Shown here in pieces: positions 37,402 through 46,543 of a stretch of 64,000 nucleotides of DNA. The stretch is from CAWKKW01 sp963850345 (lineage in GTDB: Bacteria; Acidobacteriota; Terriglobia; Terriglobales; Acidobacteriaceae). The position numbers and the translations under genes were made by a program. The stretch spans positions 1 to 64,000 of the forward strand of contig CAWKKW010000008.1 of NCBI GenBank assembly GCA_963850345.1, given 5' to 3'. The notes under the pieces are model-generated. The model worked only from the letters and a program-made list of their open reading frames with translations. It did not search any database and was not told the DNA's origin. Position 1 is the first letter of the stretch; each line of letters starts with the position of its first letter.

Positions 37402-38290
37402 TCTCTTCGCGGCTTAGCTGCTGCAGCCGCTCAGTTCCAAAACGCTCAACGGCGAACGAGCCCATCACGCCGCCATAAAACATTGCCTTCTTAAACACAG
37501 CGGGAGTGATCTCCGACTGCGAAGCCAGATAGCCAAAGAATCCGCCTGCGAACGAATCACCCGCTCCGGTCGGATCGACGACTGCGGTGAGCGGCAAGGC
37601 CGGTGCGCGGAAGGGCAGGATGTTTTCCCGGTCGTCGTGAAGAAAGGATCGCCCGCTGAAGAATGCAGTCGCACCATATTCTCCGTGCTTGATGATCAGG
37701 GATTTGGGTCCGGTCGCAAGGATCTTCTCTGCCGCGCGCATGAGGTTGCTCTCCTGGGCGAGTAGCTTGGCTTCCCCATCGTTGATGAGCAATCCATCGA
37801 GCCCCGCCAACACCTTTGCCAGGTTATCGGCATGCCCCGTGATCCAGTAATTCATCGTATCGCCGCACACCATGCGCACGTTGGGCATCTGGGCGCGAAC
37901 ACTGGCCTGCAACACCGGATCGATATTCGCCAGGAAGAGGAACTCGCTGTCCTGGTACGCTTGGGGAATCTTCGGCGCAAACGTCTCGAAGACATTCAGT
38001 TCGGTGTTGAGAGTCTGGGCTTCGTTCAGGTTCTTCAGATACGAGCCTGTCCAGTGAAAGCTCTTGCCGGCTGTGTGCTCGATGCCGCGTGTGTCGACCC
38101 CGCGCCGGGTCAAGACCGATTCCTGCTCTTCGCCGAAATCTTCGCCCACCACCGCGATCACGCGCACATCGGTGAAGTAACTTGCCGCGAGCGAGAAGTA
38201 CGTTGCCGCTCCGCCCAGAATCTTGTCCACGCGTCCATGCGGCGTCTCAATGCTGTCGTACGCCACGCTACCCACTACTAGAATCGCCAT
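37355..38290 (-). CDS. PfkB-family carbohydrate/nucleoside kinase
   Basis: 311 residues of the ribokinase fold. The N-terminal ILVVGSVAYDSIETPHG and ILGGAATYFSLAASYF bind substrate. The C-terminal signature VVDPTGAGDSFAGGFFGYLA holds the catalytic Asp and anion hole, and HGEYGATAFF contacts ATP. Specificity is not given by motifs. It starts 13 bp after the mtnP stop, so a role in using the ribose moiety or adenosine released near methylthioadenosine salvage is plausible but inferred. Complete. Confidence 0.9.
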   Translation of the reverse strand: MAILVVGSVAYDSIETPHGRVDKILGGAATYFSLAASYFTDVRVIAVVGEDFGEEQESVLTRRGVDTRGIEHTAGKSFHWTGSYLKNLNEAQTLNTELNVFETFAPKIPQAYQDSEFLFLANIDPVLQASVRAQMPNVRMVCGDTMNYWITGHADNLAKVLAGLDGLLINDGEAKLLAQESNLMRAAEKILATGPKSLIIKHGEYGATAFFSGRSFLHDDRENILPFRAPALPLTAVVDPTGAGDSFAGGFFGYLASQSEITPAVFKKAMFYGGVMGSFAVERFGTERLQQLSREEIDQRFALFRELSHLD

Positions 38291-38303
38291 GCTGCGTCGC
38301 TGC

Positions 38304-39173
38304 TCACTTTCCAGTCAGATACTTTCGAAGAATCAGGTCCAGCTTTTCACGGGTCGCTGCGGGAATGGCGGCCGGGCTGGTGAGAATCGCAAACTGCAGC
38401 GCGTTCGCACAGGCACACGTGCGGTCTCGCGGCGTGGCTGCAACGGCGGCCGCTACGACCTTGCAGGCATTCGCGGCGTTCTGGTTCAGAACTGCCACAA
38501 TCTGGTCGACCGTCACATCGTCGTGGCCTTCGCGCCAGCAATCGTAGTCGGTGACCATGGCCATTGTGGCGTAGCAGATCTCTGCTTCGCGGGCGAGTTT
38601 CGCTTCCTGCAGGTTGGTCATGCCGATCACATCGGCGCCCCAGCTTCGATACAAATTCGATTCGGCGCGCGTAGAAAACTGCGGCCCTTCCATGCAGACG
38701 TACGTTCCGGAGGACTTGGCTACGACACCCGCCTGCGCGCAACCATCCACAATCGCTTTGGCCACGGTTGCGCACACCGGGTCACCAAAGCCCACGTGAC
38801 CCACAATGCCGTCGCCGAAAAAGGTGGAAACGCGATGGAAGGTGCGATCGATGAACTGATCCGGTACTACGAAATCTGTGGGCTTGTGTTCTTCTTTCAA
38901 TGAGCCAACGGCCGAAACCGACAGGACGCGCTCCACGCCAAGCTTCTTCATCGCGTAAATGTTGGCGCGAAAGTTCAGTTCGGAGGGAAGAAGCCGATGT
39001 CCCCGGCCATGTCGTGCCAGAAAGGCTACTTTACGTCCTTCCAGATCGCCCAGAACAAACGCGTCGGATGGGTCGCCGAATGGAGTGCTTACAGCCTGTT
39101 CCCGGGTGTTAGTCAGCCCCGGCATAGAGTACAAACCGCTTCCGCCAATAATTCCTATCTCTGCTTGCTGCAA
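38304..39173 (-). CDS. mtnP: S-methyl-5'-thioadenosine phosphorylase
   Basis: 289 residues from TTG 39173, chosen because GGAG lies six bases upstream and the protein then starts just before the phosphate loop (QQAEIGIIGGSGLYS), as in other MTAPs. A longer reading to 39287 has no better start. Landmarks: FLARHGRGHRLLPSELNFRANIYAMK, VSAVGSLKEEHKPTDFVVPDQFIDRT, CMEGPQFSTRAESNLYRSWGADVIGMTNLQEAKLAREAEI and MVTDYDCW. It cleaves methylthioadenosine to adenine and methylthioribose-1-phosphate. It heads the long minus-strand run. Confidence 0.93.
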   Translation of the reverse strand: MQQAEIGIIGGSGLYSMPGLTNTREQAVSTPFGDPSDAFVLGDLEGRKVAFLARHGRGHRLLPSELNFRANIYAMKKLGVERVLSVSAVGSLKEEHKPTDFVVPDQFIDRTFHRVSTFFGDGIVGHVGFGDPVCATVAKAIVDGCAQAGVVAKSSGTYVCMEGPQFSTRAESNLYRSWGADVIGMTNLQEAKLAREAEICYATMAMVTDYDCWREGHDDVTVDQIVAVLNQNAANACKVVAAAVAATPRDRTCACANALQFAILTSPAAIPAATREKLDLILRKYLTGK

Positions 39174-39547
39174 ACTCTGCTCCGGCGTTCCTTGAGGGAC
39201 GAACGCAGTTTCTTCCTTCAATCTGAAGGTTAAGTATACCGTCTCAAAGCGCAGCGCCGTTGCTTGTGAGAACTCCGCCCAAGGCACCCTCGGTTCGGCC
39301 GCGCGGGTTTCGGTCTGTACTCATGACTATGCCGACCCACAACCTACAGCGGTATCATCTGCTGACAAGTTGCTGAACGTGCAACCCATACATACGCTGA
39401 AACGATTCAACCCTCGCCATCCCTATTGAAAGGAATCGGGTCTCAAAAATCGATCCTCCTAATCCGCTACAGCCTTGTCCCAGTCCAGCGCTGAACTCAA
39501 GAGCGCACGCAGTCTCGGGCCGACAAATCCAAAAAAGGACCTCAACC
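39174..39547. other. 374-bp divergent gap between mtnP and the haloperoxidase-like gene
   Basis: It must hold the promoter of the eight-gene minus-strand run and that of the plus-strand gene. AAGGA eight bases before the ATG at 39548 is a good ribosome site. I saw no strong repeat or palindrome and place no promoter. Confidence 0.4.
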
Positions 39548-41131
39548 ATGGCAAACCCCTGCTCGACAGCCCCTCCGCCGCCGTGTGTACCTGCCATCGG
39601 CGATCCGCGCATTCTCGAATTTTTCAGCCGCCGCTTCAACGCATCGACCCGGCAAGCATTGGTTCCTGTGCCTCCACACACCACCAACGGAGACGAGGCT
39701 CTCCCGGACAAATGCGCTACCTACACCAAGGGAATCCGGCAGGCCAGTCCGGGCAAGGTGGACCTGACGGCCTTTGCCAGCTTTGTGACTGCGCTCGCCA
39801 GCGGCTTGTTTTCTGATTTCGAAGCGATTCCGCTGGGTGGCTCGCGGACATTGAATGGGCCGATGGGCTCGTACGCTTACACCTTCATGGGCGCGGATTG
39901 CAGCCAGTTCGGTGATACCGCGGTCCCTCCGTCTCCGGCGCTCGCGAGCGAAGCATACGCGACCGAGTTGGTCGAACTCTACTGGTGTTCCCTGCTGCGT
40001 GATGTTCCGTTTGGCCATTACCACACCCACGCCACGGCCATCGCCGCCGCGCACGAACTCTCCACACTGCCCCAGTACCAGGGTCCCAAAGACAACAACA
40101 AAGTCACACCGGCCCTGCTCTTCCGCGGTAACTTTGCAGGCGAGAAGCTTGGCCCCTATCTATCTCAGTTCCTGATCACGCCGACGAACTTCGGCGCAGC
40201 CCCCTTCGATCAGCGGTATACAACCTACAAAGCAGGCGTTGACTACATGACCGACCTGGCGACGTGGGCCGATGTTCAGAACGGTATCCCCACCGGCGTC
40301 GCGGATCAAAAAGACCCCGTGAACCGCTACCTGCACAATGGGCGCGGACTGGCAGCCTATACGCATGTGGATGAGCTGTTTCAGGCTTACTTCACCGCCT
40401 ACCTCGTTCTCAGTTCGCTCAAGGCGCCACTGAATCCAGGAAATCCGTACGTCGGCTCAAAAAAGCAGAACGGCTTCGGGACCTTCGGCGGCCCAGACTT
40501 TTCTGCCGTTCTTGCACAAGTTGCCAAGATCGCATTGAATGCCGTGTGGTATCAGAAGTGGCTGGTCCATCTGCGTCACCGGCCCGAATCGGGAGCAGGC
40601 CTGGTGCACCTGATCAACGACGGAGTCAGCTTCTCAAGCCAGCCGCACAGCAACGTCTTCAACTCCGATGCGGTCGCGCGCAGCTTCTCCAAATATGGAA
40701 CATACCTGCTGTCACAGCCTTTCCCTGAGGGCTCACCGACCCACCCGGCATATCCGACGGGACACGGCACGGTGGGTGGGGCATGCATCACGGTTCTAAA
40801 GTTTTTCTTTGATGGTCACTTCGCACTTCCGAATCCCCAGGTGCCGAACAGCCACGGAACGGCTTTGTCCGATTGGGAGTACGACCCCGCCACCGGCGAT
40901 CCGGGCGTGCTTACGGTGAATGGCGAGCTTCACAAGCTAGCCCACAACATCACCTTCGGACATGGGCTGCACGGTGGCATTCACTGGCGCAGCGACAGCG
41001 ACAGCTCCATGGTGCTGGGCGAAGCGGTGGCGCTGACGTTTCTTCAGGATCTGGCCTGCACGTATGCTGAACCATTTACCGTCAGCCTGACGAAGCTCGA
41101 CGGAACAACGGCGACGATCAGCAACATCTAA
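39548..41131 (+). CDS. Vanadium-dependent haloperoxidase-like protein (PAP2 superfamily)
   Basis: 527 residues without a clear signal peptide. The size and all-helical pattern match bacterial and algal vanadium haloperoxidases. Vanadate-pocket motifs: WYQKWLVHLRHRPESG (Lys, Arg), HPAYPTGHGTVGGA (Gly-His, with Thr where many have Ser) and GGIHWRSDSDSS (the His that would bind vanadium). The Arg six residues before that His in classical enzymes is Gly here, in FGHGLHGGIHW. The enzyme may therefore be a halo- or bromoperoxidase with a changed pocket, or a phosphatase relative. Haloperoxidases oxidise halides with H2O2. A strong hairpin follows. Confidence 0.85.
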   Translation: MANPCSTAPPPPCVPAIGDPRILEFFSRRFNASTRQALVPVPPHTTNGDEALPDKCATYTKGIRQASPGKVDLTAFASFVTALASGLFSDFEAIPLGGSRTLNGPMGSYAYTFMGADCSQFGDTAVPPSPALASEAYATELVELYWCSLLRDVPFGHYHTHATAIAAAHELSTLPQYQGPKDNNKVTPALLFRGNFAGEKLGPYLSQFLITPTNFGAAPFDQRYTTYKAGVDYMTDLATWADVQNGIPTGVADQKDPVNRYLHNGRGLAAYTHVDELFQAYFTAYLVLSSLKAPLNPGNPYVGSKKQNGFGTFGGPDFSAVLAQVAKIALNAVWYQKWLVHLRHRPESGAGLVHLINDGVSFSSQPHSNVFNSDAVARSFSKYGTYLLSQPFPEGSPTHPAYPTGHGTVGGACITVLKFFFDGHFALPNPQVPNSHGTALSDWEYDPATGDPGVLTVNGELHKLAHNITFGHGLHGGIHWRSDSDSSMVLGEAVALTFLQDLACTYAEPFTVSLTKLDGTTATISNI

Positions 41132-41140
41132 CGGCAAAGT

Positions 41141-41184
41141 GCAAAGAGAAGGGCAGCGGATGGCCCGCTGCCCTTCTCCTTTGC
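41141..41184. terminator. Strong bidirectional terminator hairpin
   Basis: GCAAAGAGAAGGGCAGCGG (41141-41159) pairs with CCGCTGCCCTTCTCCTTTGC (41165-41184), with one bulge and a 5-base loop. It lies 10 bp after the haloperoxidase stop and 17 bp before the stop of the convergent metallopeptidase gene. This is the strongest hairpin in the window. Confidence 0.85.
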
Positions 41185-41200
41185 TCCTGATATTCGGCCG

Positions 41201-42823
41201 CTAGTGCACGATGGCGACCTTCATCATGCCGCACCCGGAGAAGAAGTTGACCAGACTGCCCGAGAGCTCCGCATCCGGCGAAGGCTTATTCTGCGCGGTC
41301 TGCAGCTCGCCTCCGGGCTGAGCGCCCAGCATCAGCAATTCGAGTTTGTGCGCAGTATCGAGATCAAAACTTTCGCTGGTGAAGACCTGGCGCCCACTCA
41401 CCACGATCAGTGCCGGCCCTTCGCTGGTGGTGTAGACCTGTTCCCCAGGAACGGTTTCGCCCTCGGTCTGCTTCTTTACTCCGGAGTATTTCTTCTGCAG
41501 TTCATCTGCATATAACTCGGCGAAGACTTTGGCGGCCCGATGCGTCTTCCACCGCGAGAGATACAACAGACCGAGAGAGGCAGTCGAATCCTTCAGTTGG
41601 GGAGTCTGCGCCTTCTTACGTTGAGCCGCGTAGTAAAGACCGCCGTCCCATTCGGGCGTCATCACGACCGCAGCTTGAGGGCCGCCAAACAGCTCCGTCA
41701 GAATGCGAACGTCGAGCGCTCCCATCACGCCGATATCGTAGGGCTCGTAGTCTGAATCCAAAACGCCGTGAATGTCCGGCATGTTGAGGATCGGGACCTT
41801 CTGCTGCGCTTCATAGGCTTTGGGATTGAGGATCTCGTAGCTGCTGGCTGGTGGATGGTCGAGCGTGTCGGCGAATGCTCCACTGGTGCCCTTGTCCTTC
41901 CAGAGCGCCTGTTCAAAGCCCAGCCCTTCCCGGTAAGGAAAGAGGAGTGACTGCTGCAGTAGAAGCGGGGCACGAGCCATGACCGGCGAATCGGACGAAT
42001 CCTGCATCGCATTCTTCATCGACTCGACCATGTCGGGAGCGCTCAACACGCTCTTTCCCGCCGGCTTCAGACCGTAATCGATAAACACCGCCATCGCCTG
42101 CCCTTCGAGTACGGCATCCCGGCTTGAGTCCTGTTCATCGCTGGCCAGGTGCTGGTTGTCCTCCGCGGCACTGCGCGAGATGTTGTCCTGCGACTTGTTC
42201 TCCCACTTGTCGAGATCCACATGTTGATCTTGAAGCGCGTGCGTGAGTTCATGCGCAAGAACTGGCTTTTGCGAATCGGGTTCGATCCAATCCAGCAGGT
42301 TTACTGTCTTGGTTTTGTTGTCGTAATAGCCGGCAATCTGCTCGGTAAGCAGACTCACGAGAAACGGACGCAGCTGAAAATCGCGGTCCAGCAATCCGAA
42401 CTTCTTCAGCACGATCTCGGAGCGCTGCATCCGCTTGGCATCGGCATCGTCGTTGAACTTTTCAATCACGTACTTCTGGACAACATCGCGGTTGGTCATG
42501 CGACGCTTGACGTCTTTCTTGATCGCCAGCTTGGTGTCGTCTGAGGCGAAATGCAGGATCTCATCCACGGAGCGAAAGAGTTCCTTGGCCTCCGCCGGCG
42601 TAATGTGCTTCTCCGGAGCCTTCTGCGGATCCTCGCTCTTTGCGGCCCCGGGCGGATTTTCAGGCTTCTGCTGCTGAACCTGTCCTGCGGCTGGCCCGGC
42701 TCCCGGCGTGGTATTCGCATCCGGCTTTGCCTGGCCTTGGGCGAGCGTTCCCCAGGCCGCCAGCAGAAGAAGCACCAACCCCGTGCGGCACATTGTTGCG
42801 CGAGGACAACCCCATCCCATCAT
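41201..42823 (-). CDS. Exported putative zinc metallopeptidase (HELTH motif)
   Basis: 540 residues from the ATG at 42823 (AAGGGA seven bases upstream); a start at 42877 lacks this. Signal peptide MCRTGLVLLLLAAWGTLAQGQA, then a Gln/Pro/Lys-rich linker. The core has LLTEQIAGYYDNKTKTVNLLDW followed by VLAHELTHALQDQH, a HExxH zinc site, and EDNQHLASDEQDSSRDAVLEGQAMAVFIDYG, whose Glu may be the third ligand. The C-terminal half resembles no family I can name. Similar proteins in acidobacteria are annotated only as hypothetical or DUF peptidases. Function: periplasmic proteolysis, inferred. Confidence 0.8.
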   Translation of the reverse strand: MMGWGCPRATMCRTGLVLLLLAAWGTLAQGQAKPDANTTPGAGPAAGQVQQQKPENPPGAAKSEDPQKAPEKHITPAEAKELFRSVDEILHFASDDTKLAIKKDVKRRMTNRDVVQKYVIEKFNDDADAKRMQRSEIVLKKFGLLDRDFQLRPFLVSLLTEQIAGYYDNKTKTVNLLDWIEPDSQKPVLAHELTHALQDQHVDLDKWENKSQDNISRSAAEDNQHLASDEQDSSRDAVLEGQAMAVFIDYGLKPAGKSVLSAPDMVESMKNAMQDSSDSPVMARAPLLLQQSLLFPYREGLGFEQALWKDKGTSGAFADTLDHPPASSYEILNPKAYEAQQKVPILNMPDIHGVLDSDYEPYDIGVMGALDVRILTELFGGPQAAVVMTPEWDGGLYYAAQRKKAQTPQLKDSTASLGLLYLSRWKTHRAAKVFAELYADELQKKYSGVKKQTEGETVPGEQVYTTSEGPALIVVSGRQVFTSESFDLDTAHKLELLMLGAQPGGELQTAQNKPSPDAELSGSLVNFFSGCGMMKVAIVH

Positions 42824-42880
42824 GTTTGAATCCCTTCTGTGCACCGGGGTGCGACCTCGGTTGCTGTTCTTCCGCAAGGC

Positions 42881-42886
42881 TATAAT
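42881..42886 (+). promoter_or_regulatory. Possible -10 element (TATAAT) before ygfZ
   Basis: A perfect TATAAT lies 18 bp before the ATG at 42905. TTGCTG at 42861 is 14 bp upstream, shorter than the ideal 17, so the -35 is doubtful. The short leader and absent ribosome site suggest a nearly leaderless message. Confidence 0.4.
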
Positions 42887-42904
42887 TTACCTGTAGTTAC
42901 TACT

Positions 42905-44041
42905 ATGAACGAATCTCCCCAGATTGCCGCCACTCCCGCTGCCACGACCCTCCGCCCTACGGCTTTGACGGACTTCCTTCTCGAACAGAACCCGACGCTG
43001 GCGCCTCAGCCCCACGCCGGAGCCCTGACCTTGCCCCGCTTCACCGGGCCGGACCAGGAGCTTGCCGACCTCCTGCACCACTGCGGTGTCTACGACCTGG
43101 GCTACCGAACACGCATCGCGATCAGCGGAGAGGACCGTCTGCGCTGGCTGAACGGGATGGTGACCAACGCTATCCAGACACTCGCCATCGGCGCCGGCAA
43201 CTACAACTTCATTCTCAACGCCCAGGGAAAAATCCAGGCAGACGCGAACATCTACCGCTCCGAGGAGCGACTGCTCCTCGACACCGACCGTTCCCAAGCT
43301 GAAAAGCTGACCGAGCATCTTGATAAATTCATCATCATGGATGATGTAGAACTGCACGACCTAAGCTCGGCCACTACCGGATTAGGCGTCGCCGGGCCAG
43401 ATTCGGCACGCATCCTCGGTTCACTTGGTTTGGATGAGGTGAACAGGCTTGATGATTTCCGGTTTGTACCGACCTCCCTGCATGGGATCCCCATCACCCT
43501 GGTCCGCGGCTTTCATGGTCTTGTCCCTCGTTTCGAGCTGTGGTTTTCGCCCACCCAGGTCGAGCCTCTTTGGAATCTGCTGCTGAACGCAGGCGCGGTC
43601 GCCTGCGGCACGGCTGCGACCGAGGCTCTCAGAATTCTCGAGGGGACGCCGGTCTATGGAGCCGATATTCAGGACCGCCACCTGCCGCAGGAGACGTCGC
43701 AGACGCGTGCCCTGAACTTCAACAAGGGGTGCTATCTTGGCCAGGAGATCGTCGAACGCATCCGCTCCCGGACGACGGTTCACCGCTTCCTTCGCCAATT
43801 TGAGCTTAGTTCTCCGACCGCGCTCTCCTCTGACCATCTTCCAATCGAGCTGAAGACCGCAGGAGAAGAGCGTCCTGTCGGGCAACTCACCAGCATTGCC
43901 ACGTATCGCCTGCCCGAGTTCCAGGGAACGCTTGCGCTAGGGTACGCTCGAAACGAGGTCGTCGAGCGGAAGGCGCCTTTAGAGTTTTCGGGCGGGACCG
44001 CCGTCGCTCTCGAACGTCCTCCGGTCCGATTCGGCGACTAA
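42905..44041 (+). CDS. ygfZ: Folate-binding YgfZ/GcvT-like protein
   Basis: 378 residues from the ATG at 42905. The three-domain GcvT-like fold starts with YDLGYRTRIAISGEDRLRWLNGMVTNAI. The diagnostic YgfZ/CAF17 signature KGCYLGQEIVERIRSR is present, with the conserved Cys. The family supports assembly or repair of certain Fe-S enzymes in a folate-dependent way; it is not the glycine cleavage T protein itself. It is first in a plus-strand row with DUF1844, MBL and ribF genes. The N-terminal about 40 residues (Pro/Thr-rich) are longer than in E. coli. Confidence 0.9.
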   Translation: MNESPQIAATPAATTLRPTALTDFLLEQNPTLAPQPHAGALTLPRFTGPDQELADLLHHCGVYDLGYRTRIAISGEDRLRWLNGMVTNAIQTLAIGAGNYNFILNAQGKIQADANIYRSEERLLLDTDRSQAEKLTEHLDKFIIMDDVELHDLSSATTGLGVAGPDSARILGSLGLDEVNRLDDFRFVPTSLHGIPITLVRGFHGLVPRFELWFSPTQVEPLWNLLLNAGAVACGTAATEALRILEGTPVYGADIQDRHLPQETSQTRALNFNKGCYLGQEIVERIRSRTTVHRFLRQFELSSPTALSSDHLPIELKTAGEERPVGQLTSIATYRLPEFQGTLALGYARNEVVERKAPLEFSGGTAVALERPPVRFGD

Positions 44042-44095
44042 TCTTCTCTGACCTCACCGGTATTTCAGACTCTACGACCAGAATGGATCCCAAGC

Positions 44096-44770
44096 ATGGC
44101 GGAAGAAAAAGCTCCTCAGTTCACTGTCACCGATCGTCGCAAATTTACTTCTGAAGGCGAACTCCGCGAAGGAGCTTCCTACACCACGGACGAACCCAGT
44201 CCAGCAGCGCCCGAGGTTCCGGCCACGCCAGCGGCTCAAACGGCGCCTGACCCCGCCAGCCCAGTGAGCGCGTCCTCTGCAGGTTCTGCGTTGCAGGAAG
44301 AACGGTCCGCCGAGCCGGAACAAGCACCCGATGCAATTGAAGAATCGGAGTTCGAAGAATCGCTTGGCCCGGAACCGACTGCCGCAGAGACAGCCGAACA
44401 GCATGCCGCATATCAAAAGTCGTCTAGCCGCATCGATGACATGCTGCGCCAGGCGAATCCCGGCGCGCCACCCTCGGTCGAAATGGATTTCGAGCAACTG
44501 GTCCAGTCGATCTACCTATCCGCAATCGTGGCGATGGGAGCAGGCACCGAACCTGGTCAGAAGCCGCGCATCGATATCGTGGGCGCCCGTCAATCTATTG
44601 ACATGCTGGATGTGCTGGTCAAAAAAACCGAAGGCAATCTCACCGATCGAGAGCAGAGCCTGCTCAAGAATGCGCTCTTCAATCTGCGCATGATGTTCCT
44701 GGAGATCACCAACGCCATCGCCAGCTCCGCGCAGCGTCCACCCAGCGGCGCGCCTCCGCAGAAGCGATAG
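44096..44770 (+). CDS. DUF1844 protein
   Basis: 224 residues. The N-terminal 130 are disordered, rich in Pro, Ala, Glu and Ser, beginning EEKAPQFTVTDRRKFTSEGELRE. The C-terminal DUF1844 domain shows DFEQLVQSIYLSAIVAMGA, PRIDIVGARQSIDMLDVLVKKTEGNLTDREQSLLKNALFNLRMMFLEI. The family is short, helical and uncharacterised, common in Acidobacteria and Deltaproteobacteria. It is 54 bp after ygfZ and 13 bp before the MBL gene, so probably co-transcribed. Confidence 0.9.
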   Translation: MAEEKAPQFTVTDRRKFTSEGELREGASYTTDEPSPAAPEVPATPAAQTAPDPASPVSASSAGSALQEERSAEPEQAPDAIEESEFEESLGPEPTAAETAEQHAAYQKSSSRIDDMLRQANPGAPPSVEMDFEQLVQSIYLSAIVAMGAGTEPGQKPRIDIVGARQSIDMLDVLVKKTEGNLTDREQSLLKNALFNLRMMFLEITNAIASSAQRPPSGAPPQKR

Positions 44771-44783
44771 GGGTCCGATTTAG

Positions 44784-45563
44784 GTGGAAGCAATCCTGAC
44801 CATCCTGGGTAGCGGCACATCGATGGGTGTGCCTACCCTCGGCTGCAGCTGCCGGGTTTGCACGTCGACCGATCCGCGCGATCGGCGATCTCGCCCGGCC
44901 GCCGCCGTGAGTTGGAACAATCATCTCGCCCTCTTCGATACCGGTCCCGATTTTCGGGAACAGGCATTGCGCGAACACATTCGTGATGTGGACGCCGTCT
45001 TCTATACCCATGCGCACGCCGATCACGTTCTCGGGCTCGACGATTTACGTCCGCTCAGCTTCCGCCGGAAGCCGCACAAGATTCCGCTGTACGCCGACGA
45101 CGCAACCGCCGAGGTTCTTGAAAAGGTCTTCGATTACCACTTCTCGCCCAACGCCAGCTATCCGAATCGTGCGCGCGTCGAACTTCACCGGTTGAACGGC
45201 TTCGAGTCTATTCCCCTGCACGGAGCTTGCTTTCAGCGGATTCCGCTCCTGCATGGAAGCCTGGAAGTGGCCGGTTTTCGGTTTGGGAAGGCTGCCTACC
45301 TCACGGACATGAACAACATTCCCGAGGCCAGCCTCGAAATGCTGCAAGATCTGGATGTGGTGATCATCGACGCGTTGCGCCCGCAGCCACATCCGACGCA
45401 CGCTAACATCCGGGAATCGATTGGCTGGGTAGAGAAGCTCAATCCGAAGAGCGCCTGGTTTACCCACATGTCGCATGAAGTGCTGCATGCCGAGACGGAC
45501 CCGCAGCTTCCCGCGCCCATTCACCTGGCCTACGACGGCTTGCGCATCCCTTTCGAGATTTGA
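44784..45563 (+). CDS. MBL-fold metallo-hydrolase (PhnP-like)
   Basis: 259 residues, GTG start. ILGSGTSMGVPTLGCSCRVC carries the three-Cys knuckle seen in PhnP and related phosphodiesterases. HAHADHVLGLDDLRPL is the two-metal motif. Further ligands are in LLHGSLEVAGF, AYLTDMNNIPE and THMSHEVLHAE. Such enzymes hydrolyse cyclic phosphodiesters or related bonds; the substrate is unclear. A fused phosphonate pathway is absent, so a housekeeping or repair role is as likely. Ribosome-site evidence is weak, but the gene is packed between DUF1844 and ribF (gaps of 13 and 2 bp). Confidence 0.9.
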   Translation: MEAILTILGSGTSMGVPTLGCSCRVCTSTDPRDRRSRPAAAVSWNNHLALFDTGPDFREQALREHIRDVDAVFYTHAHADHVLGLDDLRPLSFRRKPHKIPLYADDATAEVLEKVFDYHFSPNASYPNRARVELHRLNGFESIPLHGACFQRIPLLHGSLEVAGFRFGKAAYLTDMNNIPEASLEMLQDLDVVIIDALRPQPHPTHANIRESIGWVEKLNPKSAWFTHMSHEVLHAETDPQLPAPIHLAYDGLRIPFEI

Positions 45564-45565
45564 CC

Positions 45566-46543
45566 ATGCGCCTGTTTCGCTCGCTCGCGGAGATACCGCA
45601 CGACTTTGGCCCGTCGGTCGCCACGATTGGCAACTTCGACGGGGTGCATCGTGGTCATCAGTGGATCCTGCATCAGGTGAGGAATCGCGCGCTTGCACTG
45701 GGAGCGCGGTCGGTTGCCGTGACCTTTGAACCGCATCCCCTGCGCGTCCTGCGTCCAGAGCAAAGCCCAAAGCTCATTACGCCTTTAGAGGTTCGGCTGG
45801 CGTTGCTTGAGGAGACCGGCGTAGACGCGGTGCTGCTGTTGCCGTTTACCCTCGAACTGTCGCGGATGCCCGGCTCGCAGTTCGTGTTCTCGATTCTTTG
45901 CGAAGCTCTCCATTCCGTTGAGGTTCATGAGGGCGAGAACTTCCGCTTCGGTCATCGCGCGGAATGCGGCGTGCAAGAGTTGGTCGCGCTCGGTCGAAAG
46001 ATGGGCTTTGCGGTCGAGATTCAGCCGCAATTTTATGTCGGAGGAATGCCCGTCTCCAGCAGCAAGGTGCGCGAGCGTATCGTCTCCGGAGACATGCGCA
46101 ATGCCCGTGTTCTGCTCGGGCGCCCGTTTTCGATTCGTTCTACACCGGCGCGCGGTCGCGGCATCGGGTCTCGATTGACTGTGCCGACCATCAACCTGGC
46201 ACCCTACGAAGAACTGCTGCCTGCCCACGGCGTCTACGTGACGCAACTGACCATTCGGGAGAAGGTCTTCAAGGCCGTCACCAACGTGGGGAATCGTCCC
46301 ACTTTCGGACAGGACTCGTTTTCCATCGAATCGTATCTGCTCAACTTCGAACCGATGGAACTCACCGGAGAGACTGCCCTGGACTTGACGTTCCTGCGGC
46401 GTCTTCGAGCAGAGATGCGCTTTCCGTCCCCAGAGGCGCTCAAAGAGCAGATTCTGCGCGATGTTCATCAAGCGCAGCGCTATTTCGCCCTGGCGGAGAG
46501 ACTCTGCCCTGAAGCCCGGTGCGAAGGCGAAAATCAGGCGTGA
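45566..46543 (+). CDS. ribF: Bifunctional riboflavin kinase / FAD synthetase
   Basis: 325 residues from the ATG at 45566, two bases after the preceding stop. The N-terminal FMN adenylyltransferase domain has VATIGNFDGVHRGHQWIL (nucleotidyltransferase HxGH) and VAVTFEPHPL; VSSSKVRERI is its second signature. The C-terminal riboflavin kinase domain has GIGSRLTVPTINL and GVYVTQL, with FKAVTNVGNRPTFG and FEPMELTGE. It converts riboflavin to FMN and FAD. Complete. No FMN riboswitch is apparent upstream, since the gene is inside an operon. Confidence 0.95.
   Translation: MRLFRSLAEIPHDFGPSVATIGNFDGVHRGHQWILHQVRNRALALGARSVAVTFEPHPLRVLRPEQSPKLITPLEVRLALLEETGVDAVLLLPFTLELSRMPGSQFVFSILCEALHSVEVHEGENFRFGHRAECGVQELVALGRKMGFAVEIQPQFYVGGMPVSSSKVRERIVSGDMRNARVLLGRPFSIRSTPARGRGIGSRLTVPTINLAPYEELLPAHGVYVTQLTIREKVFKAVTNVGNRPTFGQDSFSIESYLLNFEPMELTGETALDLTFLRRLRAEMRFPSPEALKEQILRDVHQAQRYFALAERLCPEARCEGENQA

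Noticed and set aside
44784..45570. FMN riboswitch controlling ribF
   Set aside because: The gene is preceded by only two non-coding bases and no FMN-aptamer-like sequence is seen upstream of the row.
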